A DNA stretch of 64,000 nucleotides from Rosenbergiella metrosideri (GTDB lineage Bacteria; Pseudomonadota; Gammaproteobacteria; Enterobacterales; Enterobacteriaceae), in contig NZ_JALBCV010000013.1 of the NCBI RefSeq assembly GCF_022602565.1, forward strand, positions 22,700 to 86,699, read 5' to 3'. The position numbers and the translations under genes are program-made. Position 1 is the first letter of the stretch. The number at the start of each line of letters is the position of its first letter. Below the pieces are notes generated by a model. It did no database searches. It was not told the DNA's origin and worked only from the letters and a program-made list of their open reading frames with translations. Of this stretch, positions 13,068 through 23,283 are shown one piece after another.

Positions 13068-13871
13068 TTAGCGTTTTAACGCATCGCTCAGTTGGTCGCG
13101 CATAACCGCTAACATTTCACGTACAACACGTGAGTTACCCGCTACGATGTTACCTGATTGCAGATAACCATGGCCGCCAGTGAAATCAGTCACTAAGCTA
13201 CCCGCTTCGCGAACCAGCAGTTCACCTGCTGCGAAATCCCAAGGTTTCAAACCAATTTCAAAATAGCCATCGGTACGACCTGCTGCCACATAGGCTAAAT
13301 CCAAAGCGGCTGAACCGGTACGACGGAAATCGGCACACTTAGTGAATAATGCGGTGACCACGTTCAGGTAACTGGCTGAATGCTGCTTCGCTTTAAATGG
13401 GAAACCTGTTGCGATAATCGTACCGTCTAAATCGCGTGCAGTGCTGCCACGTAAGCGGTAACCATTAAGCTGTGCGCCTTGGCCACGAACCGCGGTGAAG
13501 AGTTCGTTACGCATTGGATCATAAACTACAGCCACTTCAGTACGGCCTTTGATACGCACGGCGATGGAAACAGAGAAGTGTGGGAAACGTTTAATGAAGT
13601 TACTGGTGCCATCCAGGGGATCGATAACCCATTGTATGTCCTTATCTTCACCACCTAAATCTCCGCTTTCTTCCGTCACAATACTGTGTTGCGGATAAGA
13701 TTTACGGATAACTTCGATAATTAAACGCTCGGCGTCACGGTCAACGTTGGTGACAAAATCGTTGGTGCCTTTTTGATTCGTTTCTACTGCGTCAGGCGTT
13801 TCATAATTTTTGGCGATAAGATTGCCGGCCTTGCGCGCTGCGCGCACGGCGATGTTCAGCATCGGATGCAT
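13068..13871 (-). CDS. suhB: Inositol-1-monophosphatase family protein SuhB
   Basis: Mg-dependent phosphatase fold of 267 residues, also a Nus-complex partner needed for rRNA antitermination in E. coli. Metal-binding motifs EESGD, WVIDPLDGTSNF and WDFAAGELLVREAG are all intact. Convergent with glyA across a shared terminator, divergent from trmJ with a 124-base control region. Length and sequence match E. coli SuhB throughout. Confidence 0.97.
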   Translation of the reverse strand: MHPMLNIAVRAARKAGNLIAKNYETPDAVETNQKGTNDFVTNVDRDAERLIIEVIRKSYPQHSIVTEESGDLGGEDKDIQWVIDPLDGTSNFIKRFPHFSVSIAVRIKGRTEVAVVYDPMRNELFTAVRGQGAQLNGYRLRGSTARDLDGTIIATGFPFKAKQHSASYLNVVTALFTKCADFRRTGSAALDLAYVAAGRTDGYFEIGLKPWDFAAGELLVREAGSLVTDFTGGHGYLQSGNIVAGNSRVVREMLAVMRDQLSDALKR

Positions 13872-13995
13872 CGGTTATTCCCACTGGATGTTAAAGAACG
13901 AAAAATCGCGGGCAGTATAGCAGGAGGTTAAATAAAAGTCTTAGTTTATGTTAGTATCCCATCATTATTTTCTTTTGGCGACATGAATCCTGCTT

Positions 13996-14730
13996 ATGTT
14001 ACAGAATATACGAATTGTCTTGGTTGAAACTTCTCACACCGGGAATATGGGCTCAGTCGCCCGTGCCATGAAAACGATGGGCCTTTCTAACCTTTATCTG
14101 GTCAACCCATTGCTTAAACCTGACTCGCAAGCGATCTCTCTAGCTGCCGGTGCTAGCGATCTGATCGGCAACGCTACCATTGTCGACACGCTCGATGAAG
14201 CGATCTCAGGGTGTAGCTTAGTGGTTGGGACCAGTGCACGCTCTCGTTCACTGCCTTGGCCGATGCTGGATGCCCGTGAGTGCGGGATGAAAAGCGTTGA
14301 AGAGGGACAGCAAGCGCCGGTCGCGTTGGTTTTTGGGCGCGAGCGCGTGGGCTTAACTAACGACGAGCTACAAAAATGCCACTATCACGTTGCCATCCCC
14401 GCGAACCCTGATTACAGCTCATTAAACCTCGCCATGGCTGTACAAATTATCGCTTACGAAGTTCGCATGGCATGGCTGGCAAGTGAACAGTCTCCGGCAG
14501 CGCCGCAAACGGAAGAGTCACCTTACCCGCTTGTGGATGATTTAGAGCGCTTCTATCAGCATATGGAAGGAATGATGCTGGAAAGTGGCTTTATTCGTCA
14601 GGGCAACCCTAGCCAAGTCATGAGTAAACTTCGCCGTCTTTTTACCCGTGCACGACCTGAACGGGATGAATTGAACATCCTGCGTGGAATGCTTTCTTCC
14701 TTTCAAAAGGGTGAAAAGCCTAAAGGTTAG
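13996..14730 (+). CDS. trmJ: tRNA (Cm32/Um32) methyltransferase TrmJ
   Basis: SPOUT-family SAM enzyme that 2'-O-methylates nucleotide 32 of several tRNAs. 244 residues; the N-terminal [19 protein letters not shown] and the knot segments [11 protein letters not shown] and [17 protein letters not shown] are diagnostic, and a helical C-terminal tail binds tRNA. The gene ends 140 bases before iscR, the usual enterobacterial arrangement. Confidence 0.97.
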   Translation: MLQNIRIVLVETSHTGNMGSVARAMKTMGLSNLYLVNPLLKPDSQAISLAAGASDLIGNATIVDTLDEAISGCSLVVGTSARSRSLPWPMLDARECGMKSVEEGQQAPVALVFGRERVGLTNDELQKCHYHVAIPANPDYSSLNLAMAVQIIAYEVRMAWLASEQSPAAPQTEESPYPLVDDLERFYQHMEGMMLESGFIRQGNPSQVMSKLRRLFTRARPERDELNILRGMLSSFQKGEKPKG

Positions 14731-14757
14731 GGGAACGTGATACGCACATTGGGTTAA

Positions 14758-14807
14758 ATACCTGAGTAATTTAGTCAGGTAAATAGTTGACCAAATCACT
14801 CAGGAAT
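14758..14807 (+). promoter_or_regulatory. Tandem type 1 IscR sites and isc promoter
   Basis: Two adjacent matches to the type 1 IscR pattern: ATACCTGAGTAATTTAGTC onward (14758-14782) and ATAGTTGACCAAATCACTC onward (14783-14807). The second contains a -35 TTGACC at 14787-14792, followed 17 bp later by CAGACT with an upstream TG. [2Fe-2S]-IscR would therefore repress its own operon here, as in E. coli. Confidence 0.82.
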
Positions 14808-14870
14808 GTCAGACTATCAGCATCAATTATTTAACATTCTGACAACTGTGAAAACCGAGGTCGTATCACA

Positions 14871-15380
14871 ATGAGACTGACATCCAAAGGGCGTTACGCA
14901 GTCACCGCTATGTTAGACGTTGCGTTACACTCTCATGAAGGGCCGGTACCGCTGGCGGATATTTCAGAGCGCCAAGGTATTTCGCTCTCTTACTTAGAGC
15001 AGTTGTTCTCGCGTCTGAGAAAACATGAGTTGGTGTCCAGCGTACGCGGACCGGGTGGTGGCTATCTTCTTGCTCAACAAGCCGCTAATATCTCGGTCGG
15101 CACCGTGATCATGGCGGTAGACGAATCGGTAGACGCGACTAAGTGTCAAGGCAAAGAAGGTTGCCAAGGTGGCGAGCGTTGTTTAACGCACGCATTATGG
15201 CGCGATCTAAGTGATAGAATCAGTGACTTTTTAAATAATATTTCGCTGGCGGAGTTAGTTAACAACCAAGAGATTTTGGATGTTGCTGGACGTCAAGCGA
15301 CTGTTGATAATCGTCGATTTCAGCAATCTGGCCGTATCGCCGAGAAAATCGATGTTAAATTGCGTGCAGTAGGCTCGTAA
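14871..15380 (+). CDS. iscR: Fe-S cluster regulator IscR
   Basis: Rrf2-family regulator that senses cluster status and represses the isc operon. 169 residues: winged helix at the N-terminus and cluster ligands Cys92, Cys98, Cys104 with His107 ([14 protein letters not shown] and THALW). First gene of iscRSUA-hscBA-fdx-iscX. The 75-base gap to iscS corresponds to the region targeted by RyhB in E. coli; no base-pairing test was made. Confidence 0.98.
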   Translation: MRLTSKGRYAVTAMLDVALHSHEGPVPLADISERQGISLSYLEQLFSRLRKHELVSSVRGPGGGYLLAQQAANISVGTVIMAVDESVDATKCQGKEGCQGGERCLTHALWRDLSDRISDFLNNISLAELVNNQEILDVAGRQATVDNRRFQQSGRIAEKIDVKLRAVGS

Positions 15381-15455
15381 TGATTCCATCTTTATCGACT
15401 GTCAATTTTAATAAAATATAACATGCAATGAAGTGATGTACGGAGCTTAAGAGCA

Positions 15456-16670
15456 ATGAAATTACCGATTTATCTCGACTACTCAGCGACGACACCTGTT
15501 GACGCTCGCGTTGCTGAAAAAATGATGCAATGTATGACCCAAGATGGCAATTTTGGTAACCCCGCATCACGTTCACACCGTTTCGGTTGGCAGGCGGAAG
15601 AGGCGGTTGATATCGCTCGTAACCAAGTTGCTGAACTGATTGGTGCGGACCCGCGTGAAATTGTTTTCACCTCGGGTGCAACCGAATCTGACAACTTAGC
15701 CATCAAAGGTGCGGCGACGTTCTACCAGAAAAAAGGGAAGCACGTGGTAACGGTTAAGACCGAGCACAAAGCCGTACTGGATACTTGCCGTCAGTTAGAG
15801 CGTGAAGGATTCGAGATTACCTATCTTTCTCCGCAAGCTAACGGTCTTATCACCTTAGAGCAGTTCACTGCTGCACTGCGCGACGATACCGTGCTAGCTT
15901 CTGTGATGCACGTGAATAACGAAATCGGCGTAGTACAAGATATCGCTGGCTTGGGTGAGATTTGCCGCGCTAAAGGGATTATCTTCCACGTCGATGCGAC
16001 GCAAAGCGTTGGCAAATTACCGATTGACCTATCAACTCTAAAAGTTGATTTGATGTCTTTCTCTGCACACAAGATCTATGGTCCTAAGGGAATCGGTGGC
16101 TTATATGTACGTCGTAAACCACGCATTCGTTTAGAAGCCCAGATCCATGGCGGCGGTCACGAACGTGGTATGCGTTCCGGTACTCTGCCTGTTCACCAAA
16201 TCGTCGGCATGGGCGAAGCGTATCGTATTGCTAAAGAAGAGATGAGCACTGAAATGGCTCGCCTTAGCAAACTGCGTACCCGTCTGTGGGATGGCCTGAA
16301 AGATATGGAAGAAGTGTATCTGAATGGTGATCTAGAAAATGGTGCGCCAAATATCCTTAATGTCAGCTTCAACTATGTTGAAGGGGAGTCATTAATCATG
16401 GCGCTTAAAGATTTAGCCGTATCGTCCGGTTCAGCTTGTACGTCTGCAAGCTTGGAGCCTTCCTATGTACTGCGTGCATTAGGTATGAACGATGAATTGG
16501 CTCACAGCTCGATTCGTTTCTCTTTAGGGCGCTTTACCACTGAAGAAGAAGTCGATTATGCTATTGATTTATGCCACAAATCTATCGGTCGCCTCCGTGA
16601 CTTATCTCCATTATGGGAGATGTTCAAAGCCGGCGTAGATTTAAATAGCATCGAATGGGCGCACCACTAA
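15456..16670 (+). CDS. iscS: Cysteine desulfurase IscS
   Basis: PLP enzyme that takes sulfur from cysteine as a persulfide and hands it to IscU, ThiI, TusA and others. 404 residues, the E. coli length. PLP lysine in [12 protein letters not shown] and the mobile-loop catalytic cysteine in [14 protein letters not shown] are present. A Shine-Dalgarno GGAG precedes the ATG. Second gene of the isc operon. Confidence 0.98.
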   Translation: MKLPIYLDYSATTPVDARVAEKMMQCMTQDGNFGNPASRSHRFGWQAEEAVDIARNQVAELIGADPREIVFTSGATESDNLAIKGAATFYQKKGKHVVTVKTEHKAVLDTCRQLEREGFEITYLSPQANGLITLEQFTAALRDDTVLASVMHVNNEIGVVQDIAGLGEICRAKGIIFHVDATQSVGKLPIDLSTLKVDLMSFSAHKIYGPKGIGGLYVRRKPRIRLEAQIHGGGHERGMRSGTLPVHQIVGMGEAYRIAKEEMSTEMARLSKLRTRLWDGLKDMEEVYLNGDLENGAPNILNVSFNYVEGESLIMALKDLAVSSGSACTSASLEPSYVLRALGMNDELAHSSIRFSLGRFTTEEEVDYAIDLCHKSIGRLRDLSPLWEMFKAGVDLNSIEWAHH

Positions 16671-16694
16671 TTTTTTAGATTTTGGAGAAATATC

Positions 16695-17081
16695 ATGGCT
16701 TATAGCGAAAAAGTAATAGATCACTACGAAAATCCACGTAACGTCGGTTCCTTTGACAATGCTGATCCAAGCGTAGGCAGCGGCATGGTCGGTGCGCCAG
16801 CTTGTGGTGACGTAATGAAACTACAAATCAAAGTTAGCGATACAGGTATCATCGAAGATGCGCGTTTCAAAACCTACGGCTGCGGTTCTGCGATTGCGTC
16901 AAGCTCGCTGATCACCGAGTGGGTAAAAGGCAAATCCCTAGACGAAGCGCAAAGCATTTCTAATATGCAAATCGCTGAAGAATTGGAGCTTCCACCGGTG
17001 AAGATCCACTGTTCGATTCTTGCGGAAGATGCGATTAAAGCGGCTATCGATGACTACAAGAGCAAGAAAACCGCTAAGTAA
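16695..17081 (+). CDS. iscU: Fe-S cluster scaffold IscU
   Basis: Scaffold on which IscS-derived sulfur and iron are assembled into [2Fe-2S]. 128 residues with the three cluster cysteines (GAPACGD, YGCGSAI and KIHCSILAED) and the LPPVK motif recognised by the chaperone HscA. 24 bases behind iscS, with a TTGGAG ribosome site. Confidence 0.98.
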   Translation: MAYSEKVIDHYENPRNVGSFDNADPSVGSGMVGAPACGDVMKLQIKVSDTGIIEDARFKTYGCGSAIASSSLITEWVKGKSLDEAQSISNMQIAEELELPPVKIHCSILAEDAIKAAIDDYKSKKTAK

Positions 17082-17095
17082 GTTAGGGAGTTAAC

Positions 17096-17419
17096 ATGTC
17101 AATTTCCCTGAGTGATTCAGCGGCAGCTCGAGTGAGCGCCTTCTTAACCAACCGCGGGCAGGGCGTTGGCCTGCGTCTCGCGGTGCGCACCTCAGGGTGC
17201 TCGGGCATGGCTTACGTTCTAGAGTTTGTCGATGAATTACAGCCTGATGATCTTGTCTTCGAAGACAAAGGCGTTAAAGTGATTGTTGACGGTAAAAGTT
17301 TAGTTTACCTCGACGGGACGGAATTGGATTTCGTCAAAGAAGGGCTTAACGAAGGCTTTAAATTCAATAATCCTAATGTCAAAGATGAATGCGGTTGCGG
17401 CGAGAGCTTTAACGTATAA
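17096..17419 (+). CDS. iscA: A-type Fe-S carrier IscA
   Basis: A-type carrier that receives clusters or iron and passes them to apoproteins. 107 residues with the invariant cysteines in [10 protein letters not shown] and the C-terminal DECGCGESF. 14 bases after iscU. A strong hairpin follows, between iscA and hscB. Confidence 0.98.
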   Translation: MSISLSDSAAARVSAFLTNRGQGVGLRLAVRTSGCSGMAYVLEFVDELQPDDLVFEDKGVKVIVDGKSLVYLDGTELDFVKEGLNEGFKFNNPNVKDECGCGESFNV

Positions 17420-17441
17420 CTTTGATGTCATACACTGATTT

Positions 17442-17475
17442 AACTCATCGCCCCAGCTCGCTGGGGCGATGAGTT
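17442..17475 (+). terminator. Strong hairpin between iscA and hscB
   Basis: Perfect 15-bp stem (17442-17456 with 17461-17475, core CATCGCCCCAG) closed by a CTCG loop, followed by GTTTGTCTT. It looks like a partial terminator or processing site that would lower hscBA-fdx expression relative to iscRSUA. Confidence 0.7.
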
Positions 17476-17498
17476 TGTCTTACGCGAACTGATAGCTT

Positions 17499-18014
17499 AT
17501 GAACTTTTTTACGCTGTTTGACCTGCCAGAAAGCTTCACGCTCGACACTTCGTCACTTGCCGAGCGGTATCAAGCTTTGCAACGTCGTTATCACCCCGAT
17601 AACTTTGCCACTCAGCCAGAAGCCGAACGCTTACAGGCCCTCACTACTGCGGCAAATATCAATCAAGGGTATCAAGCCTTACGTAAACCGCTTCCTCGTG
17701 CTGAATATATTCTCTCGCTGCATGGTTATGACATCAATAACGAACAACATACCATGCACGATACTGAGTTTCTGATGGCGCAACTGACGCTCAGAGAAAC
17801 CTTGGAAACCATTGAGCAGCAACAGGATAGCGATGCATTAGCAGGATATTTAAGCGATATCAAACAGCAGCATAAATCGTTAATGAGTGTTGTCGCGCAG
17901 CAACTTGCCGATCAACAGTGGCAGCAAGCCGCCGATACAGTCCGTAAACTCCGTTTCTTTACCAGACTCGCCGAGCATGCCGAGGCACTGGAAGAGAAAT
18001 GGCTCGATTTTTAA
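17499..18014 (+). CDS. hscB: J-domain co-chaperone HscB
   Basis: Type III J-protein that delivers IscU to HscA and stimulates its ATPase. 171 residues: an N-terminal J domain with the HPD triad at residues 32-34 (RRYHPDNFA) and a C-terminal three-helix IscU-binding domain. Ten bases before hscA. Confidence 0.97.
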   Translation: MNFFTLFDLPESFTLDTSSLAERYQALQRRYHPDNFATQPEAERLQALTTAANINQGYQALRKPLPRAEYILSLHGYDINNEQHTMHDTEFLMAQLTLRETLETIEQQQDSDALAGYLSDIKQQHKSLMSVVAQQLADQQWQQAADTVRKLRFFTRLAEHAEALEEKWLDF

Positions 18015-18023
18015 GGATACACG

Positions 18024-19874
18024 ATGGCGTTACTTCAAATCAGCGAACCTGGATTAAGTTCAGTTCCGCACCAGCGTCGTCTTGCGGCGGGTATCGACTT
18101 GGGGACCACTCACTCACTGGTTGCTACCGTGCGCAGTGGCGAAACGACGACCCTAGTCGATGCACAAGGGCGCGATCTGCTGCCGTCAGTGGTACGTTAT
18201 ACCGCTGAGGAGACTATCGTTGGTTGGCAGGCCCGTGAACAAGCGGTGACCGATCCGGCTCATACCTTCAGTTCGGTTAAACGTCTACTTGGTCGCTCGC
18301 TGGTGGATGTGCAACAGCGTTATCCGCAACTGCCTTACCATTTCCACGCTAGCGAAAACGGTCTCCCCCTGATGTCCACTCCAGTTGGGCAGGTAAACCC
18401 TATCTCTGTTTCTTCGGAAATCCTATCGACCCTCGCTAAGCGAGCGGAAGAGACTTTGGGCGGAGAATTAGAAGGCGTCGTGATTACGGTTCCTGCTTAT
18501 TTCGACGATGCACAACGTCAGGGAACCAAAGATGCGGCGCGCTTAGCCGGTCTGAAGGTATTGCGCCTGCTCAATGAACCGACCGCAGCTGCCGTCGCTT
18601 ACGGTTTAGACTCTGGTCAGGAAGGGATTATCGCCGTTTATGATTTAGGTGGTGGGACCTTTGATATCTCTATTTTGCGTTTAAGCCGTGGTGTCTTTGA
18701 AGTACTGGCGACAGGGGGCGACTCCGCGCTGGGCGGTGACGATTTCGATCAGCTGGTGGCGCAATGGATTCAACAACAAGCTGGTATTACCGATCTCTCT
18801 GATCGCCATTTACTGCGTGAAGTGCTGAATGCTGCGACTCAAGCGAAAATTGCGTTAAGTGACGCGTCAGAAACGACGATTACCGTCGGCGATTGGACGG
18901 GGGTGTTAACCCGAGAACAGTTCGAACAGCTGATTGCGCCATTAATTAAGCGCACCTTGCTAGCGTGCCGCCGTACGGTTAAAGATGCAGGTATTGAGGA
19001 AGATGAGATTGCGCAAGTGGTTATGGTCGGTGGATCAACCCGCGTTCCTGCTGTCCGTGAGCGTGTAGGCGAATTCTTCTCTCGTGAGCCGCTAACCTCT
19101 ATCGATCCTGATAAAGTGGTGGCCTTAGGCGCTGCGATCCAAGCGGATATTCTTGCCGGTAACAAACCGGATAGTGAAATGCTGCTACTGGATGTGATTC
19201 CGCTTTCTCTTGGTTTAGAGACTATGGGTGGCTTAGCGGAAAAAGTGATCCCGCGTAATACCACGATTCCCGTGGCACGTGCGCAGGAGTTCACTACCTT
19301 CAAAGATGGTCAAACAGCAATGAGTATCCATGTATTACAGGGCGAGCGTGAATTGGTGGAAGATTGCCGTTCACTCGCACGCTTTGCCTTACGAGGAATA
19401 CCCGCAATGCCTGCAGGGGGCGCGCATATCCGTGTCACCTTCCAAGTCGATGCCGATGGCTTGTTGAGTGTCAGCGCGATGGAGAAATCCACCGGAGTGG
19501 AAGCGTCAATCCAAGTTAAGCCATCTTATGGCCTGACGGAAAATGAGATTGCGACGATGCTTACCGACTCGATGACCCATGCACGGGACGATATTTCTGC
19601 CCGTAAAGTGGCGGAACAGAAAGTCGACGGTTTACGTGTATTAGAAAGTTTAGACGGTGCATTAGCAGAAGATGCGGCACTGCTGAGTGAAGAAGAACAG
19701 CAAGCAATTTCGTCAGCGCAAGCCGCCCTACGCGAAGCACTCGCTGGGTCTGATGCGCAACCTATTGCAGAAGCAATAAAACAACTCGATCAAGTTACCC
19801 AGAATTTCGCCGCGCAACGAATGGATAAATCTATTCGTCAAGCGTTGACCGGACATTCTGTGGATGAGGTTTAA
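18024..19874 (+). CDS. hscA: Hsp70-type chaperone HscA
   Basis: Specialised Hsp70 that binds the LPPVK motif of IscU and drives cluster release. 616 residues. ATPase domain motifs: [10 protein letters not shown] near the N-terminus, [33 protein letters not shown] and [10 protein letters not shown]; then the substrate domain with IPRNTTIPV. Followed by fdx after 2 bases, so the two are co-translated. Confidence 0.98.
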   Translation: MALLQISEPGLSSVPHQRRLAAGIDLGTTHSLVATVRSGETTTLVDAQGRDLLPSVVRYTAEETIVGWQAREQAVTDPAHTFSSVKRLLGRSLVDVQQRYPQLPYHFHASENGLPLMSTPVGQVNPISVSSEILSTLAKRAEETLGGELEGVVITVPAYFDDAQRQGTKDAARLAGLKVLRLLNEPTAAAVAYGLDSGQEGIIAVYDLGGGTFDISILRLSRGVFEVLATGGDSALGGDDFDQLVAQWIQQQAGITDLSDRHLLREVLNAATQAKIALSDASETTITVGDWTGVLTREQFEQLIAPLIKRTLLACRRTVKDAGIEEDEIAQVVMVGGSTRVPAVRERVGEFFSREPLTSIDPDKVVALGAAIQADILAGNKPDSEMLLLDVIPLSLGLETMGGLAEKVIPRNTTIPVARAQEFTTFKDGQTAMSIHVLQGERELVEDCRSLARFALRGIPAMPAGGAHIRVTFQVDADGLLSVSAMEKSTGVEASIQVKPSYGLTENEIATMLTDSMTHARDDISARKVAEQKVDGLRVLESLDGALAEDAALLSEEEQQAISSAQAALREALAGSDAQPIAEAIKQLDQVTQNFAAQRMDKSIRQALTGHSVDEV

Positions 19875-19876
19875 TT

Positions 19877-20212
19877 ATGCCAAAAGTAGTGATTTTACCC
19901 CACGCCGATTTATTACCGGATGGCGGTGTTTATGATGCGACACCTGGAGAAACGATTCTGAATGTCGCGTTACGCAATGGAATCGATGTCGAGCATGCTT
20001 GTGAAAAATCTTGCGCCTGTACTACCTGCCACTGTGTGGTACGCGAAGGTTTTGACTCCTTAGCCGAAAGCTCCGAATTGGAAGATGACATGCTTGATAA
20101 GGCTTGGGGACTTGAACCAGAAAGCCGGTTAAGTTGCCAAGCACGGGTGACTGACGAAGACCTCACCGTCGAATTCCCACGCTATACCGTGAACCACGCA
20201 CGGGAACACTAA
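19877..20212 (+). CDS. fdx: ISC [2Fe-2S] ferredoxin
   Basis: Adrenodoxin-type ferredoxin that supplies electrons to IscS/IscU during cluster assembly. 111 residues with cluster ligands Cys42, Cys48, Cys51 and Cys87 ([11 protein letters not shown] and LSCQARV). Immediately behind hscA. Confidence 0.98.
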   Translation: MPKVVILPHADLLPDGGVYDATPGETILNVALRNGIDVEHACEKSCACTTCHCVVREGFDSLAESSELEDDMLDKAWGLEPESRLSCQARVTDEDLTVEFPRYTVNHAREH

Positions 20213-20222
20213 TTTATTCCTT

Positions 20223-20251
20223 ATCGGGCCAGACTTATCCTCTGGCCCGAT
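20223..20251 (+). repeat. Inverted repeat between fdx and iscX
   Basis: Perfect 11-bp arms ATCGGGCCAGA / TCTGGCCCGAT with a 7-base loop. No T tract follows and the iscX ribosome site begins a few bases later, so it may be an attenuator or mRNA-stability element rather than a full terminator. Confidence 0.7.
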
Positions 20252-20270
20252 TGCTATGGAGAAAATAAGC

Positions 20271-20471
20271 ATGTCGATAAAATGGACAGATAGCCGTGAG
20301 ATTGGCGAAGCCTTATACGATCTTTATCCAGATACCGATCCTAAAACAGTAAGGTTTACTGATCTGCATGCCTGGATCTGTGAATTAGACGGTTTTGATG
20401 ACAATCCTAACGCATCAAACGAAAAAATATTAGAAGCGATTTTGTTAGTCTGGATTGACGAATACGAATAA
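20271..20471 (+). CDS. iscX: IscX (Fe-S assembly regulator)
   Basis: Small acidic protein that binds iron and IscS and modulates desulfurase activity. 66 residues, the E. coli length, with [20 protein letters not shown] and the C-terminal [17 protein letters not shown] 20271 is chosen because GGAG at 20258-20261 fits it; an ATG at 20256 overlaps that site. Confidence 0.95.
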   Translation: MSIKWTDSREIGEALYDLYPDTDPKTVRFTDLHAWICELDGFDDNPNASNEKILEAILLVWIDEYE

Positions 20472-20486
20472 GTTTAGGAGTCAGCG

Positions 20487-21770
20487 ATGACCACAGCGAT
20501 GCATTTACAATTAAGTCAGCAACCCGCAGCAGAGTGCTGGGGTGCCAAAGCTTTGATGAGTCCTCATGCTGAAGGGATGACAATCCATCTTGCCGAGGCA
20601 GAGAAAAATGGTGCGATACAGCGCGCCGCGCGTAAACTCGACCAACAAGGTATTCGCCACGTTGTGTTGAGTGGTGAGGGGTGGGATCTTGAAGCCTGTT
20701 GGGCGTTCTGGCAAGGTTTCCGCTCGCCGAAAGGGCAGCGTCAGGTCACTTGGCCGACGCTATCTGAAGCGGATCGCGCCGAACTCGACCACCGCTTGAC
20801 GATCATCGATTGGGTTCGCGATACCATCAATAAACCTGCGGAAGATCTGGGACCTCAAGAGTTGGCCCGTGCTGCGGTTGACCTGTTGAATAATGTTGCC
20901 CCCGATGCGGTCACCTACCGTATTCTAAAAGGCGACGAGCTTCGCGAACAAGGCTATCTTGGTCTCCATACCGTTGGTCGTGCTTCCACCCGTGCTCCAG
21001 CATTATTAACCCTCGATTATAACCCGAGCGGCGACGATACAGCGCCGGTTTTCGCTTGCCTGGTCGGTAAAGGGATCACCTTCGATACGGGCGGCTATAG
21101 CCTTAAACCAAGCGTTCCTATGGACTCGATGAAGTCAGATATGGGCGGTGCAGCTACCCTGACCGGTGCGTTAGCCTTAGCGATTGCTCGCGGTTTAACA
21201 AAGCGTGTGAAACTGATTCTTTGCTGTGCAGATAATATGGTCAGCGGTAATGCAATGCGTCTGGGCGATATTATCCATTATCGTAACGGTAAGTCGGTTG
21301 AGGTGATGAACACCGATGCTGAAGGCCGTTTAGTCTTGGCGGACGGGTTAATTGATGCCAGCGCACAACAGCCTGAATTATTGATCGATGCAGCGACCCT
21401 TACCGGTGCAGCGAAAATGGCGCTTGGCAATGATTATCATGCGCTCTTTAGTTTTGATGATATCGCGGCACAATCACTGCTGCACAGTGCAGGTATCGAA
21501 GGAGAGAGCTTCTGGCGCTTACCGGTTGAGGAATTCCACCGTCAGCACTTGCCTTCCAATTTTGCTGATCTCAATAATATCGCAAGTCCTGCGCACACGG
21601 CTGGCGCGAGCAGTGCAGCTGCCTTTCTTTCTTGGTTCGTGACCGAGTATAAAAAAGGGTGGTTACATATCGACTGTTCAGCCACCTATCGTAAGGCTGG
21701 TGTCGAGCAGTGGTCAGCGGGGGCCACGGGAATTGGCGTGCGTACCTTAGCAAATCTGCTATTAAAATAA
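20487..21770 (+). CDS. pepB: Peptidase B (leucyl aminopeptidase family)
   Basis: M17 aminopeptidase with two metal ions, broad specificity for N-terminal residues. 427 residues, as in E. coli. Metal and catalytic segments [28 protein letters not shown] and [14 protein letters not shown] are intact. Fifteen bases behind iscX and probably co-transcribed with the isc operon tail. Confidence 0.97.
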   Translation: MTTAMHLQLSQQPAAECWGAKALMSPHAEGMTIHLAEAEKNGAIQRAARKLDQQGIRHVVLSGEGWDLEACWAFWQGFRSPKGQRQVTWPTLSEADRAELDHRLTIIDWVRDTINKPAEDLGPQELARAAVDLLNNVAPDAVTYRILKGDELREQGYLGLHTVGRASTRAPALLTLDYNPSGDDTAPVFACLVGKGITFDTGGYSLKPSVPMDSMKSDMGGAATLTGALALAIARGLTKRVKLILCCADNMVSGNAMRLGDIIHYRNGKSVEVMNTDAEGRLVLADGLIDASAQQPELLIDAATLTGAAKMALGNDYHALFSFDDIAAQSLLHSAGIEGESFWRLPVEEFHRQHLPSNFADLNNIASPAHTAGASSAAAFLSWFVTEYKKGWLHIDCSATYRKAGVEQWSAGATGIGVRTLANLLLK

Positions 21771-21813
21771 TCTGCGGGGCAGGCGTAATGCCTGCCGATT
21801 TTGAGAGCCTATT

Positions 21814-22581
21814 ATGTCCGTTGAATTGGAAAAACTGTTGGCGCAAGCGGCCACTGAACCCGCACATCGACCTGCTTTTTTTCAGGCATTATTGGATGCT
21901 GATGTCTGGGTCTTAGGTCGTAGCGTTGCACAACCATTGACTGCCGACTCGGGCGTCGAATTAACGCATTGGGAGAAGGCGGATGGCGAAAGCGTCATTC
22001 CTTTTTTCACCTCTGAACAAATGCTTAATGAGGTATGTGAGTTGGGAGAGCCTTGGGTTAAGCTACCCGTTAAAACGCTCTTCGAGCTAACGCGAGGTGA
22101 CAACCTATTCCTTAATCCTAAATGCAGTATAGGCAAAGAGTTTTCTGCCAGCGAAATTGCCGCCTTATTAGATAATCGCGGTGATGCGCTCTCTGAACAA
22201 CACGTCATTGAAGGCGGGGAAACCCTACTGGTCTCGGCAATCGATGAGCTTCCTGCGCAGCTCGTCAGCTCCCTCACCACTCTGTTTGCGGGACTCAAGC
22301 CAGTGCGCCGTGCCTTTCTGGCCGAAATACGGGAAGGAGAGGGGTTACCGGCCAATTTACTGCTAGGGATTGAAGCCGACGGTGAGATTGACGCGATTAT
22401 TCAGCAAGCGGGTCAAGTCGCGGTGGACACCTTAGCCGACGATGCCTTAATCGATCTGTGTGAGATTACTGATCAGCCTTCCGGTGTCAGTCACTTCTTT
22501 ACAGCGCACATCACCCCATTCTATGAACGACGTTGGGGCAGTTTCCTGCGAGATTTTAAGGGTAGCCAGCGAATCTTGTAG
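21814..22581 (+). CDS. sseB: SseB family protein
   Basis: 255-residue protein with the SseB N-terminal domain (VELEKLLAQAATEPAHRPAF) and a C-terminal SseB domain ending in HITPFYERRWGSFLRDF. Molecular function is not established; in E. coli it is linked to serine sensitivity, next to sseA. It follows pepB after 43 bases. Downstream gap 22582-22784 shows no gene; a 60-codon open frame with Cys pairs on the minus strand (22672-22851) lacks a start. Confidence 0.9.
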   Translation: MSVELEKLLAQAATEPAHRPAFFQALLDADVWVLGRSVAQPLTADSGVELTHWEKADGESVIPFFTSEQMLNEVCELGEPWVKLPVKTLFELTRGDNLFLNPKCSIGKEFSASEIAALLDNRGDALSEQHVIEGGETLLVSAIDELPAQLVSSLTTLFAGLKPVRRAFLAEIREGEGLPANLLLGIEADGEIDAIIQQAGQVAVDTLADDALIDLCEITDQPSGVSHFFTAHITPFYERRWGSFLRDFKGSQRIL

Positions 22582-22784
22582 ACGCGAGCGACCCCCGAAA
22601 GTTGGATAACCAACCCCAAGGGGTTTGTCTTAATAGCAAATACGTCACCGTTTGCTCCTAGGCTGCTACCGCTATTTATTGACTATCAATGTGATCATTA
22701 ATGGTTGCCAGCCAACACCCTTATACTTCATCAAATCCTGATAGGTGAAGTGGTGGCTTACACGCTCTTCGGTGACGGTTCTTT

Positions 22785-23093
22785 CTATGGTTTTGACTGC
22801 GCCATGGCAGCAGAAGGGGCATCTGCTACCAGTCGGCGTAAGTGAGACATATCAACCGACGATTCTGCATGATATAGGCTGTAGTTAGCTTGTAAATTAA
22901 GCCAAAATTTAGGGGTATTCCCTAACACGGCGATAACTTAACCGCCATATCAGGCGTTACTATTGTTTGGCCGTTAAGTAACCGGTGTGCAGAGGATGGG
23001 GAGATGTTCATCGCTCTAGAAAATTCACGAGTGCCTATATTTATGTCCTCAAGAAGGGGATTGAGAAAACGATGCAGGCGGTCGCCTAATCAT
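22785..23093 (-). pseudogene. Decayed HigA-like XRE antitoxin
   Basis: Minus-strand remnant readable with two frameshifts: MIRRPP, then a shifted frame with HRFLNPLLEDINIGTREFSR and the helix-turn-helix MNISPSSAHRLLNGQ and TPDMAVKLS, then a second shift into VLGNTPKFWLNLQANYSLYH, ending at TAG 22785. The HTH followed by the WLNLQ signature is typical of HigA antitoxins, and the total length of about 100 codons fits. No HigB toxin can be read in 23094-23283. It sits between sseB and sseA, an acquired and decayed element in an otherwise conserved region. Confidence 0.72.
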
Positions 23094-23283
23094 TCGCTAA
23101 ACACTGTTGGACGCGGCCTCAAAGTGGGTAAGGCACGATGGGCATTACCACCGTGCCTAACGCGAACCGAAACCGGCCATTTTGAAGCTATAGATCCTTA
23201 ACGTTCCAAATAAGATATTAACAGGCTCCGTTACGCTCACTTGATTTCCATCTTAACGACTTGTCATTCCCGCGGTTGCCCGC

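Noticed and set aside
18839..19303. 154-codon open frame on the minus strand inside hscA
   Set aside because: Antisense shadow of the chaperone gene; Ser/Thr/Arg-rich translation typical of antisense frames.
22672..22851. Minus-strand 60-codon frame with CPFCCHGAV and KTIERTVTEERVSHHFTYQD
   Set aside because: Protein-like, but it has no ATG/GTG/TTG start and overlaps the C-terminus of the better supported HigA-like remnant in another frame, so it is not called as a gene.
23130..23161. Hairpin GGCACGATGG/CCACCGTGCC as terminator near sseA
   Set aside because: Imperfect stem without a T tract, about 125 bases beyond the sseA stop, inside decayed sequence; not strong enough to call.
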